Made by a program: the position numbers and the translations under genes. DNA of 64,000 bases from Helopsaltes ochotensis (Eukaryota; Chordata; Aves; Passeriformes; Locustellidae), in assembly GCA_013400155.1 (NCBI GenBank), contig VXBM01000057.1:613500-677499 (forward strand), read 5' to 3'. Below, in pieces: positions 11,101-23,199 of the stretch (positions are counted from its first letter, which is position 1; the number at the start of each line of letters is the position of its first letter). The notes below the pieces were generated by a model, which was given only the letters and a program-made list of their open reading frames with translations, did no database searches and had not been told where the DNA came from.

Positions 11101-14100
11101 CTAACTGTTTAGGCTGTAGTTTGTAGTGCACTTTTCTCTCTGCATTAGTCCTGTGCTACATTTATTTCCCTTACTGATGGTTTTGACTGATCCAGAAAGT
11201 ACTAATGGATTCCTCCAGATATAATCACCTCCCAAATGATTATCTTCATAATAGATATTCATTTAATAGAATAACAACTTTTGTTACAGTGACTTATGAC
11301 AGGCATTATTTTAACTTTTATTTGTGGCTTATAATAAGGGAGTTAAACAGATTTCAGGACTGTAGTTCAAACAGGTATCTGAATGGTGGAAATCCGGTGA
11401 GGAATTCCAACTGTTGGTGAATTCTTGGGGAAGGGTCACTGTTGGCATGACTTCCATTCAGCACTCAGAGGACTGCTGTGGCAGACCTTGCCAGATTTCA
11501 AGATTGTAGTTTAGAGAAAACATAATACTAAATTTAGGAATGGTGTTTCATTCAGCCAAGCAAGACAGAGGAATTCATGGCACTTTCCTGGGGTCACAAA
11601 GAAAGTCAATATTGGAGGTGGAGTATTGTGACTGCAGGCCTTTGCTTAGGCTGTGTGTCTCCAGTATAGAACCATGTAAACTTGTCTCCCTGGGTCACTG
11701 ACCAGCAAATGCTTCAGAGTTGCCAGCAGACTGTTAGTGGGATCCTCCAACAGGGCAAAATCTGTACCATCCAACCCTATGGAAGCTAACTGCAAGCTGA
11801 AAGATTTTATGTTTTTATTGTTATCTATATTTTATTCCACTATGAAAGGGATTAAAATATTACTTTAACACATCTGATCCTCTGAAATACTACAAGGCAT
11901 TTGAACATCATTCTTTGTGCATGTAGAATATTTTTCTCACATGAATCTTGCTGATTTTTCCCTCATTCTTGATTCTCTCTGCTGTTTGTCACATATCATT
12001 CCAAGAGCTAACCCCATCTCTGACTGCAGCTATTCGTTATCAGCCCCTTTGCCTTTACCACTTCCATTTGTAATTTAAACACCCTAATTTAATAGGTTTG
12101 TCTCATTATTTTGATTAATCATATTAACTCATATTAATTAAGAGATGGATTTAGGTAATGACAGAGGTTAATGGAGTCAGTTTTCACTTTCCCCTGGTTT
12201 TTCAGGGAAGGGGAGACTTGGGTAGGAAGGGAAAATAAAAAGAGAGACTAGAAAGAGTGAAAAAGAGAAACTGTTGGGGGGGAAATCTCAGTTAGCAATC
12301 AGAAATTCCCTGCTAATTGAATGTCTGATTTTATTAATGATGAAATTTATAAAGGTCCTTAAGAAAAGAAAAGAATTTAGCCAGTTCAGCAGTTAAGTGT
12401 GAATATTAACTAACTCCAAGATAAAAGTTAAAATATCCATTTTCTTTTCTTTTCTCTACTTCTTGAAATAAAAAGCTCTCTTTGACACTTCATCCCATTA
12501 GAGCTTTAGCTTCCTTTGCCATCCATTGCTAAATGTCTGGAGACTATGCAGAGACTGTAATGCCCTGTATGATTTAAGAAATGCTGACCCTGGAGGGGAG
12601 GAAGTTAATACATGGATCACCTTAGTGCTTACTTTCCTTGATGCTTGCTCTCTGATGAGGTTTTGGTAAGTGGAAGGAGGTTTCCAGCTCTGCCCTAAGC
12701 TCTGTCTCTACTCTGTCACGCTTGTTTCCCTGAGGCTCGTGAAAACGACCCACAAGCAGAGTGCCAGATCCAGACTGAACTTCGTGTTGCTGCTGTGGGC
12801 TACATTTCCATCTGCACAAAGCCATGGGGAATCCTTTGCTTATCCAAGACCTCCATGACAGGGTCTCATGGTTATTATTCCTGGGCATGCCCAGACTGCT
12901 CCTAATTTGTCTCTTTACTCTTTGCACCAATCCCATTACAGGCACAGAATCCCATTTGGGGAGCGGAACTCTCTATAGCCCTACTGCCATTGTGCAAATG
13001 ACAGCATGAGGGCAGATCAGTGGAAAGGTCTTTCATCCTGTGCTCCATGACACTTCAACTGACCTGCTTCAGTCAATGTTTGAACAGAAAGTAATTTTGG
13101 AGCTGAAGTCAGTTGGTAGTGAAGTGTGGGGTAGCCATGCAAGATGCCAGAGCAAGCAGTTAGCCTTTTTCCTTACCAGAAAAGACATTTCCATGGTAAT
13201 AGTAACATTCCAATAGTAATATTTTTGTGAGAATGGTAACAAGTTATACAAAATTTAGAGGTAACCAAACAGAAAGAAAATCTGTTATGCAATCTCTAAA
13301 TTATTAAACACAAATAAGCACTTTGTACAATTTGTCACAAATCTAACTCAAAAATAAATAGAAGAAAAAAGTTGTTCTGTGAACCAACTGTCACCAAGAA
13401 TATTTTAACAAAGTTGACATCTTTATATAGGCTCTTCCAGGAAATATTGCTGTGGTAATGTGGTACCCACAGGTGACTTGTGAAAGGTAGCCAGTAAAGT
13501 TTGCAAGATCAGGTTCTAGTTTGAAGTGTAGTGCACTATCAGCCCAAAGATCATAGGGCAATAAATTACATACAAAACACCAGGAACATGGTGACCATTT
13601 CCTCTAAGGTGTCTGGGGAAATATCCTTTCACTGTGACCAATTGTAGTCTTTGTATTTATGTTAAATTGGCAGAATATACTGTCTATAGAATGACACACA
13701 GCACCTCTTGAGTATCCAGATGATGCATCTGTGGGACTTTAAAGTTTGCAACTTAGACAATCTCATATGAATTCCCAATTTCATGCAGCTGAAGTGCTAA
13801 TACCTAATCTGACTGCCACTCAGAAAAAAAAAAAAAATTATATAATATTTATTCCAGAAGTTGATTATTTTCCGGTGATCTCTCAGTAAAATTGCAGAAA
13901 TTCAAAGTGGAATTTTTTCATAATCAGTATTTCAGAGTGGATTAATGAGACACATTTTTGTTCAAAAGGCACTAGAGAAGCTGAAATCTGGTAGACTAAA
14001 GACTAACTGACCTTTTTTGTGGCTTTGATGAGAGCATCAAAAATCAGTTTTGCTTTATGCATGACGTTCCAAAACGGATAAAAATATACTACATTTCAAG

Positions 14101-14780
14101 ATTGTTGGCAACTCAGAAATGTTGACAGTCTGTTTCTATGAAAGTAGAAAACACTATAAAATTATCATTCTGTTTGTTGTTATTTTGTTAAATCTTTGCT
14201 TAATATAAGCAGAATTCAACTAAGGGTGATTTCTGTGCAAAACAGCAGGTGTTCTGAACAGTGGAGAACCACGAGTTTGAAAGATCCAGTTGGAATTCCC
14301 AGTTTAGTATCTTTTGGCTTGCATATAGAAATATAAGCCTGTAGGACTTATATTTAAAAAGCATGAGGTTTGGAAGAGAGAAAATGCTGGTATGTAACAT
14401 TAAGGGACTCCAGAAATAGAGGACTGGAAGCATCTGAATGCAGCCTGACATTATAAAATGACCCAGCAAAATTTCACTAAATTGGGAGTTAGAACAATAT
14501 AACTGACAGCATGTTTTTGTTCAGAGAGCTAAGGTCTTGTTCAAGCAGGGAAAGCCTCTCAGGCAGACTTTGTCTCTGTGGAGTCTTCCTTCATGGTTAC
14601 TGACCCATCACAGCTTCCTCTCTACCTGGGAGTATTTCTAAAACTCCAGCCTTTGAAATTCTGATTTCCCTTGAAGAATTCTTATTTTATTAAAGGCTTC
14701 AAAGCTTTTATCTCTTCAGAAAAGCTTGAAACAGTAGAATAGTAACAGCTCAGAAAATGTAAAAACGTGACAGAAAATAC

Positions 14781-14808
14781 ATGTATATGCATATATATAT
14801 ATACATAC
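14781..14808. repeat. (AT)n-rich simple repeat
   Basis: Alternating TA/TG/CA dinucleotides with a core of about six AT units. Confidence 0.8.
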
Positions 14809-17800
14809 AACAGTACCTCATAATGTTTTAAGACATTTAGAAGATTATTTTGGAAAACAACTCATACTTGAAGTCTTTCATTTAGCAAAACAGTCAATGA
14901 TCTCAGTGATGGTTCAGATGGACAGGACATCAGTACAATGTTTTCTTTGTGGTATTGGGAGGACTGAAATACACCTTTTTGAGACTCCTAATAGATAGAA
15001 TTTGAATTAGTAAGTGTCTAAATGGCAAATTTGAAAAAAACCTTGACTTTAAAGGTTAGGATTTTTATTTCACACTCTATCATTATAGTTTGAGGTAAAG
15101 ATTTTTTTTTAAAATTAACAGTGAACATACAACCAGAGATTTGCATACTGAGAAAAAGCACTAAATAGGCAAAAGCAGATTTTACTACTGGACTCTGACT
15201 ACAAATAAAGATTGAAAAAAATAAGAACACGGAAAAATTGTGTAAATAGGATATTTTTCACCTAAATAAAACTCTGTGATAGTTTAATCCTGATTTTTCT
15301 TGTGTTGAATTTACAACAGATGAAAGTTAGTGGAGTTGCTGCACAGTGTACAGTAGCACAAGGTTAGAACCAAGTGCTGTATCATAAAATATTACATATA
15401 AGTGTGTACATGCTTCTTTGTGGGTGCACTGTATCTCTTTGTCTATGCATATTCAAGTGTATATATTTCACAGCTGCTGTCTGCATAATTCACTTCCAAA
15501 CCCAGCATGCGTTCATTTTCATAACTTTTTGTTCTATTACAATATTAATGGGACTATCAATGGGAAAGGACAAGGGAAGCATTTTTAATGTTTATCTGAC
15601 AGTTGCAAATTTCACTTGAGGTTGTTTACTGGGATCTGATTGTTGGCAAAGAGGAGTAGGAAAGGCAGCAAGATGAATGGGATCACAGGAAGAAGAGATG
15701 TATTTATGGGTCCTCTTAGCACCATCTAAGAGTAATAAAAAGTCCTGTTTTACCCCTCCTTTACCCAGTCTTCAGTTTAAAACACCAAAAAATGAGGGAT
15801 TGTTTTAATTAACTTCTATTTAATCCAGGTGGCCTGTTCAAAGTGAAACACATTGCATTTAAATATGTGAAAAATAGGTGTATATGTATATTCGCATCTA
15901 GTATCTTTTCCCTGGTGGGAAAAGTGCCTGCAAATAAGAGAGGGTTTGTGGATTGGTGGATGAATCTGCAATGTGATGTCAAACTGTGTACCAAATTACT
16001 GTCAGAGCTTGTCTTTTTTGACCTTCAGTTCTTGGGCTATCCTAAGTGAGGCTGATTTTTTAATGGGAGAGCTAAACATTTTCCCGATTTTGCTCTGCAG
16101 TTTTACGAACTTGGGCATTGCACATCCAAATTTTCTGCTCTGCAAAAAACATTACCTCAGACATTAAAAAAGGAAAAAAAAAAAACCCCAAAACAACAAA
16201 AGCAACAAACAATCTTGGAAATCTGTTTGTATTTTAGTTTATATTTTAAAGTGTTTAAATATGAGTTTTTCAGCTAGAAATTCAGAGCGCCTGAACTTTC
16301 ATGAATGCATAAACTTTCCATGAACCAATGTTTAAGAACAGAATCAAACATTTATAGACTGTAGGTAGCACAAAAATGGTAGTGGGGTAGCCTAAGAGTA
16401 TTGTATTCTGCTCTGGTCACCTCTGTCATAGACTTCTGCAGAAATAGAATTTCAGAGCTAGGTAGCAGGCTGAAGAGCTTGGAAAAACAGACTGTTTATC
16501 TGTAGTGCTGGTGTGAGGGAAGAGTTTAATTTTTCATGCAAAATGAAGTCAATTTTAACTAGTTATGTAGATTTGAACTGCTAAATTCTCCTTCCTTGGA
16601 GTTACAGCTCATGTACTTCTCTTGATGCTGTCATTAGGCTGGGCTTTTTTGGCTGACTCTGTCTCCTTTGATACACCTTGAGTGTTCCACTAAGAAGCTT
16701 TTGTGGAGACTTATATCACCACTACAGAGCACTGTGGCAGCTCTTTTTTTCAAATAAGATATATAAAGTTTCTACAGGAAGCAAAGACTTTCCCCAAAAT
16801 TGTTATTATGCCAAAGGTAATTAATTTGGAGGAAAGCTTGCAAGAATTTTTATTTGTCAGTGTATGAAATAATAATTGTCATAGTACATAGTACATGAAT
16901 TCTTACTGTGTTTTAGCAGTGGGGAAAAAATAAATTTGGAAAGGGACGGCTACAAAACTCTTGGGGGGGAAATCAAACAGCTGTACAAAATGGAGTAATG
17001 GATGGCTTCTACCACTTGCTGTCTTTTGGCAAAGCAGTTCTCAGACAGAGTTAGACTGCTTTGTCCTGCACTGAAGTACTGTAGTAGAAATGGATGTATC
17101 ACAGGTTGTACATAGGAAAGACAGCTTGGATGGCTAATGAGGGAATTTGACAATGAACCAGTCAATCAAAACAGTGACGTCTCCAAGATGCTTTTGTGAG
17201 CCTGCCTGATCTGTGAGCATTTGGGCTGGATTGTTTTGGTAGAGACTTCCTTTTCTGACCTGCAGTCCTGCCTTTCCTGGATCCCTCTCTTTCCCATTCT
17301 GTTAGCTGGGGAGAGCCATGGAGGCAGACTGTACAATCATGCACACAGTTCAGCTGCTTCAAAAACTCTTGTGGGAAAAAGGGGGGAGGTGAGAAAATGC
17401 TTCACTGCTGCTTGTGACATGGATCCCAGAGAGACACAGAGACATCAGTGGAGTCTACACACCACTGCCCGTTAGCTTCACTCACTGTTTATCAACTACC
17501 AGCACTAATTTCTGTTCAGTGTTATGTTTGGGTTAATTACAGTTAGGTTCCTTTCAGTAGTTAGGTTAATTACAGTTTTGTATTCCCTGTTGTCATTGCC
17601 CCCAAAAGAGGGTCTGATCCTGGCTTGGCTTTCCTGCCTGCAAAGTCCAAATTCAAACTGGGACTAAGGTGGTCGGGGGCAGTGCTTTGTTAAAAAGCCA
17701 ATTGAGCATCAGCCATGTTGCAAGTGTCTTTAGTAAAGGCTTCCCCAGCACTTTTTAATCAATCTAGATTTCGTGTGTCCCTGTTTAGGGATCCTTCTAT

Positions 17801-18411
17801 GCACTGTACACAACAGGCAGTACAGGCTTAACTCTTTACATACCCCTGGGATCCATGAGCAGCTCTCCCTACAGAGCCACTGGTCCCTGCCTACCTTGAG
17901 AGCCAAAGCTTCCTTATTTGGAAGCTCTGCAGGAAAAAAGTCCTACCCTTTAGTTCAATAGTGAAGTTGTTACAGTATCCAAACATATATTAACTGGCTG
18001 CCAGGGCTAAACCCACTGTATTTTCTCCCAGGCTGCAAAACGGCCTTTGGATTCCAGTTCTTTGTAGTGAAATGGCCTCAGCAATCTACCACCATAAAGT
18101 GGCATCAGCAGTGCCTTAATCTCTGGCATGCAGATGTCTACATCTTCACTCCCAATTACTGAATCTTTCTAACCTCATTCTCCTGGTAAGAAGCAAGAGT
18201 GGGTTTTGGTCATAGACACAACCCTCTGCACAGGGGAGGGTCTCATCTATTGGTCCATTAAACCATTAAACTGAAATCCCCTGTCTAAAGACACAAGTCC
18301 CTCTTCAGTGCAGTCAAATCACTTGACTTCACTGTCCCAGCTTTTTCCTTTGGGGGGAAAGGAATTCAGCTCATTCTTGCAGGGCAAGGGCTGTGCAGCT
18401 GACAGACTGGC

Positions 18412-18444
18412 AAATGAGCCTACTGGAATGGAGTAGGCTCATTT
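18412..18444. repeat. Perfect inverted repeat, 13-bp arms, 7-nt loop
   Basis: AAATGAGCCTACT (18412-18424) and its exact reverse complement (18432-18444) are separated by GGAATGG. No longer element is visible around it. Confidence 0.9.
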
Positions 18445-18932
18445 CTTCCCCTTGGCAGTACCTGATTCTATTTTTAGGGCCCCTGTAGTAAAAAGTACAA
18501 TCTGGGGGCAGACACCTCTCACAGCAAAGGTGGCAAATATTTGGTAGCCTCTGGAAAAAGCTCTGCAGAAGTGCTTTCAAAAGGTGCCTTTATGAAAGAA
18601 GACAATACATAGGGGAAATGAAGAACAGTTACATGCTGAATTCGACTGTACCAGAACAAGGCAGAGCTCCATAATGCTGACAGGAGGTTAGTTTAAAGCA
18701 GATGAACTTCTGTGCTTGGCTGCAGGAGGCTGTGGCACCTGAGAGCACTAGGATGTCCATGGGGGGACTAAGCAGATTTGTGGATAACAGATTCATTAAA
18801 TGGGTGCCAAAGAGAACTTGGGGAGGTACTGCTGAATGTTACAGCTCTGAAGGAAGAAAGGAGCTGCCAAAGGTGGATTTAGAAGAGATGGTACATGGCT
18901 CTGCTTAGTTTGCTTTGTTTTGGAGTGTTGTC

Positions 18933-19117
18933 TATGACAGCAAACTGGTGTGGCAGGACTAAATATGAGGTGACCTGTGGATAGAATTACCAGAAGAGCT
19001 TGTGATCCCAGTGGCCTACACGGGTTTTACGTGAAAGTAAATACCTCTATTGGCTCTGAGGTGGGTGTAGCACTCAGTGAGTTTTTTTCCTCAGAGTGAT
19101 ATTGACTGACATTATTA
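18933..19117 (+). repeat. 185-bp direct repeat, copy 1
   Basis: Pairs with 19648-19832 at a constant offset of 715 bases with no indels. I count about 8 substitutions (about 96% identity), three of them clustered near 19011-19013. Edges are sharp: flanking DNA is unrelated on both sides. It does not have the TG...CA ends or flanking target-site duplication expected of an LTR pair. It could be a tandem or dispersed duplication, or two copies of an unrecognised short repeat. Confidence 0.9.
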
Positions 19118-19647
19118 TTTATGTGCTGTAATTTTCCTTAACATATCCCAGGTTGGCTGGTGGATGAAACTGGATGCACACCAACAGCATAAGCCCTTGA
19201 AAAAATATCTTCAGCAGTGTTATGTGTGCACCAAGGTTGTTCTGTGGCTTGGGATGCTGGGGACAGACTGTATGCTTTCTGCCTCTCCTTATTTTTCAGA
19301 AGTCACTTCAGCAATGAGCATTGATGTGCAGTAGGCTCCGCTGAGCATGCTGGCAGCAGTGATTCTCAGCTGGGTGACATGATCACAGATGGTACCTGTT
19401 CATGCTTCATGCTTATCCTAGAAGCTTGTTTCACAGGATCATCCCAAAACATTGAGAACAACTGTGTTGTTAATGCAGAAATATTACTACAGTACCTTCA
19501 AAGCTATCTGTGATGCTGAAAGTCATATTCCATCTGCTTATGTGAAGCTCTGCTCTAAGACAACTTGATTCCATTTCCAGGTCATATCCTGAATCAGTAA
19601 AGGTGTTTGCTGTATTTATTCTCTCTTTCCAAGGGAATGTCTTGCAG
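19118..19647. other. Unique spacer between the two 185-bp repeats
   Basis: 530 bases with no ORF of note and no recognisable internal retroviral sequence. Confidence 0.6.
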
Positions 19648-19832
19648 TATGACAGAAAACTGGTGTGGCAGGACTAAATGTGAGGTGACCTGTGGACAGA
19701 ATTACCAGAAGAGCTTGTGATCCCACAAGCCTACACGGGCTTTACGTGAAAGTAAATACCTCTACTGGCTCTGAGGTGGGTGTAGCACTCAGTGAGTTTT
19801 TTTCCTCAGAGTGATATTGACTGACATTATTA
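19648..19832 (+). repeat. 185-bp direct repeat, copy 2
   Basis: Second copy of 18933-19117. Both are in the same orientation, aligned end to end without gaps. The roughly 4% divergence argues against a recent assembly duplication. Confidence 0.9.
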
Positions 19833-22480
19833 CACAACTCTTCTCAGAATAACCTTTCATAGGACACAATGGGGAAATTTGGGAGTTACGTTTGATATTT
19901 ATGGTTACCTTTATTCATATTCATAAAATGCTTTGCAGTCATTTACAGTGCATTTTCAGATCCTGCTCCTAAAACAAGAAAGTGTTAGATATAACTTGAA
20001 GGAAGCAGAGTAAAAGTAAAAAAGGCAAAGGCTTTTGCTCAGATCTGCAGATAGTCACTAGGCATTGACATATGAAGTCTGATGCTTTTCTTTGTACCTC
20101 AATATCTGGCTACACTGCTGATGGCCTGAGGAATCACTAAATGATAACTTTGCTATGCTTGGTAGTAATAAAGGTACTCTCACCTTTACTTATTGGGAGG
20201 ATGGCACTGGAGTGTGCATGGGAAGGTTGTACAGACTAGCAAATAAGTCTCTAGGTTTCACTGAGTGCTGGGTATGGGAAGATGAGAAGAAGGTAGTACT
20301 CTGAAGTATCAAGTTGAATTTAGGAATAGAATTTATTCTCACTGGATGTTGTAGGTGACCAAGGATATGAATGATATTAGGTATTCAAGTCCATTGATGG
20401 GTAATAAATGGAATGGTTTTAACATAGCCTTTGGCTTTATTACCTCCCTAAAGGACTGGGTACTAGAGGAGTAGGTGGACACTTACCCAAGCACCGGGCA
20501 CCAGCTGTTGGTGAGACAGGATATTTGGTGTGATGAACCTTTAGTCTGTCTGCTCTTATGAACTCCACAATGCACATTTTGCTATTACAATCAATGTAAG
20601 TTGTGGTCTTGAGAATGATGAATAGTTAGTAATAGTAAAAGATAAGATCCTACAGCAACTCTTCCACTTCAATATTCCTTGCTCTGTCCTTGCAGCACTC
20701 TGTGCAAAAGCCCAGTTCTCTACACTCTAAGAAGTTGACAAATATCAGGTAGCACGGGTCCTGTTATCAGAACTAGTGGTAGGGACTTGTGATTACATAA
20801 GTCTGATCTACTATGCTGTGCTTGTGAAATTGCAGTGTTTCAGAAGCAGTTTAAGTCTGAGGTCCTTTTGTGTTGATAGACGAGCTGATGTTAAATGTCG
20901 TCGTTCTAGACTTTGACAAATATGTTAATTATATTCTGTGTTCTCTAAGTGCTGTTACTGCAATACTGTTCACTTTCTGTCCTGACTTTTGCTGCCTGTG
21001 TTGTGAAGTAGCCTGACATATATCTGGTTTGCAGGTGCCAGTGTTTTCAAGCAAGGTGAAATGATTCCAATATATGAATTCCAAGGTCTTTTTGAAATGA
21101 ACCTCTACATGGACCTCGGAGTAGTACATAATAAGCCTTCTTTCAAACACCAATTGAGCAGCAAAGCTGCTGCCATCTCAGGGTTTTGTATACTTTTGAG
21201 AAGTCAAATGGCTTCTCAAAAGTATTAAGAGTGGTATTTAGGTATTTTATTATTTATTATAATTAAGGTATTAAGAAAAGCGTGTATCTTGTATCAAAAG
21301 TGTAAGACATAAATGAAGCAACTGGGGACAAAGCTTCCCCAGAGCCCTTCCTTTTTTTCAAAAATCTTAAATAAGTTTAAATTTGTAATCTGGTGTTCAT
21401 TCATGGGCTAGGCTTGTAACATTCAGATTTGTTTCTGTGACTTACATAGCTGGGAAAGGAAGAAATTTTGGAGCATAGTGAAGTTTTTTCAGAAATCACA
21501 CACCTCCGTGTCTGCTTAGGAAGAATGTAAATGTGGCTGTGTTTCCTCGTGATTGTCCAGAAGATAGCCTCTTCGGCATTCTACCGGACAGCCACCTGTC
21601 CGCCTGTAATAAATGATGGCTATAAAGGGAAGTGATTGCAGCTATGATACAGCCAGAGGCATTTGTTTATATTCTTATAATATGTATCTGATTGAATAGA
21701 AATTATCACTTACAATTGACAAATGGAGAGTGGAGAGAGTTGGTGCGTTGGAGAGTTGGAAGCTCAGTAAGAGCTGGGCCAGCTGCAAACTTTCTTCAGT
21801 GAAGGCTGTCACCAGAAGGCAGGTGTCAAGCCAGCCAGTGATGAATGGTGAAGCTGGAGGCTTGCTTGTGTTAATGATCCACATATCTTTGTATAGCAGC
21901 TCACAGTCAGTAAAGCCTTTTGTTGCTACTCAGAAAGTCTCCTGATGGGTAAAGGCTGTCATTTTGGACATGGAGTCTAATTCAGTAAATGGGGAGCAAA
22001 GCAGAGGAGTATTCTAGAGCATTTCTCCAGGAGAGTAGTACTGACATGTACTGTTTCCCCTCATAGTTTAAGCATTGGCAAGACCAGATGGCTGAACCCA
22101 AGCAGAGCACACCTGGCTAGATGCAGAAATGCTATTATTTATTACTATCATGACAATACGATTGTGTGAACAGGGGAAAGGGATATTCCTCAGAACATTT
22201 TCAGATCAATAAACTGCCTTACATGACTGCTTTCCTGAATGGCTGCTACTCTTTCTCCTTCTTGTCTCTGTGTAGATATAACACTTCCTTCTCCAGATCA
22301 AGAACTCAGTGTGTGCAAGTGAGAAGTCTAAGAACTGATTAAATGGGCTGGAGACAGAAAGTGCATTCAATCTGAAAACAGGCTGAGTGTTTTAAGCTCC
22401 CACTAGCATCTGATCTTTTTTGTAAAGTCTTGGGAGAGATACTGGAACTAAAGAAAATTCTTGGACCAGAGATGAAAAAA
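19833..22480. other. Non-coding stretch with a possible conserved block
   Basis: No gene recognised. 21500-21680 is free of obvious repeats and relatively CpG-rich. It contains an E-box (CACCTG) inside a small 7-bp-arm hairpin at 21585-21602. The rest looks like neutral sequence. Confidence 0.45.
21190..21225. repeat. Perfect inverted repeat, 14-bp arms, 8-nt loop
   Basis: ATACTTTTGAGAAG (21190-21203), loop TCAAATGG, then the exact reverse complement (21212-21225). This is the third such short-loop perfect hairpin in the window. Confidence 0.9.
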
Positions 22481-22918
22481 TGTCATGGCTTAACCCAGCT
22501 GGTGATGAAGCACCACGCATCTACTCCATCATTCTCCATAACAGGATGAAGGGAGAAAGGATGAGAATCAAAAGAGTAAAAGTGAGAAAACTCATGGGTT
22601 GTGATAAAGACAGTTTACTAGGTAAAGAAAAAGCCATGTACACAAGGAAAGCAAAACAAAGAATTCATTCACCACTTCCCATGCTCAGGCAGGTGTTCAG
22701 CCATCTCCAGGAAAGCAGAGCTCCATCATGTGTGATGATTACTATAGAAGACAAATACTATAGCTCTGAGCATCCCCCCTTCCTTCTTATCCCTCCTCTG
22801 CTTATAGGCTGAGCATAATGCCATATGATCAGTTGAGGTCGGCTGTCCTGGCTGTGTCTACTCCCAACTCCTTCGGCATGCTCAGACTCCTCGCTGGTGG
22901 GGTGGTATGAGGAGAAAC
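22481..22918 (-). mobile_element. Avian ERVL-type solo LTR, minus orientation, truncated
   Basis: It begins TGTCATGGCTTAACCCAGC, the outer end of a common avian ERVL-type LTR as I remember it. The same order of landmarks follows: a GAAGCACCACGC segment, an ACTCATGGGTTGTGATAAAGA segment near 22591, a promoter block read on the minus strand (GCCTATAAGC TATA-like box near 22803), then GACACAGCCAGGACAGC near 22845. The sense strand of this family, with TATA box and poly(A) signal, is the minus strand here. The LTR's 5' end, expected beyond 22918, is missing or too diverged to follow. No internal gag or pol sequence is visible, so it is most likely a solo, decayed LTR. The family assignment is from memory. 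Confidence 0.7.
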
Positions 22919-23199
22919 TATCTGAACCAAAACCAGCATAAGAAACAATTTCTCAAGACAAGAAACACCTTCCATCTTGGTTGACATATGAATATAAAAC
23001 AAGAGTGTACAAATCTTTACAAAATATGCAGCTGGTAGAAGCAGTGAGCTATATGCCCTCTATGATTTGCAGGAGAGCTTTTGGATTCTTGTTTAGCACA
23101 TATAACAAGAACCAACTAGTTACTTGCTTTAAAGTTGCTAGCTTGATTGACCAGTTAGGAAGATGACACGCCTCTGGGAACACACAGGCTTAAAATCAG

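Larger units (their letters stand above)
6900..18900. other. Gene-poor stretch, no gene recognised
   Basis: Twelve kilobases without a recognisable gene. The longest ORF of the window (8745-9296, minus, 183 codons) lies here but has no domain-like pattern. Short features inside are a CA microsatellite near 7600, hairpins at 8080-8117 and 18412-18444, and an AT repeat at 14781-14808. 16380-16500 faintly resembles an old CR1 but too weakly to call. Confidence 0.5.

Noticed and set aside
16380..16500. Old CR1 fragment
   Set aside because: Only a phrase like GTATTCTGCTCTGGTCACCT resembles CR1 ORF2. The surrounding order of landmarks is not met.
18933..19832. LTR pair of a short retroelement
   Set aside because: Copies lack TG...CA ends, there is no flanking target-site duplication, and the 530-base interior has no primer-binding site or coding remnant that I can see.
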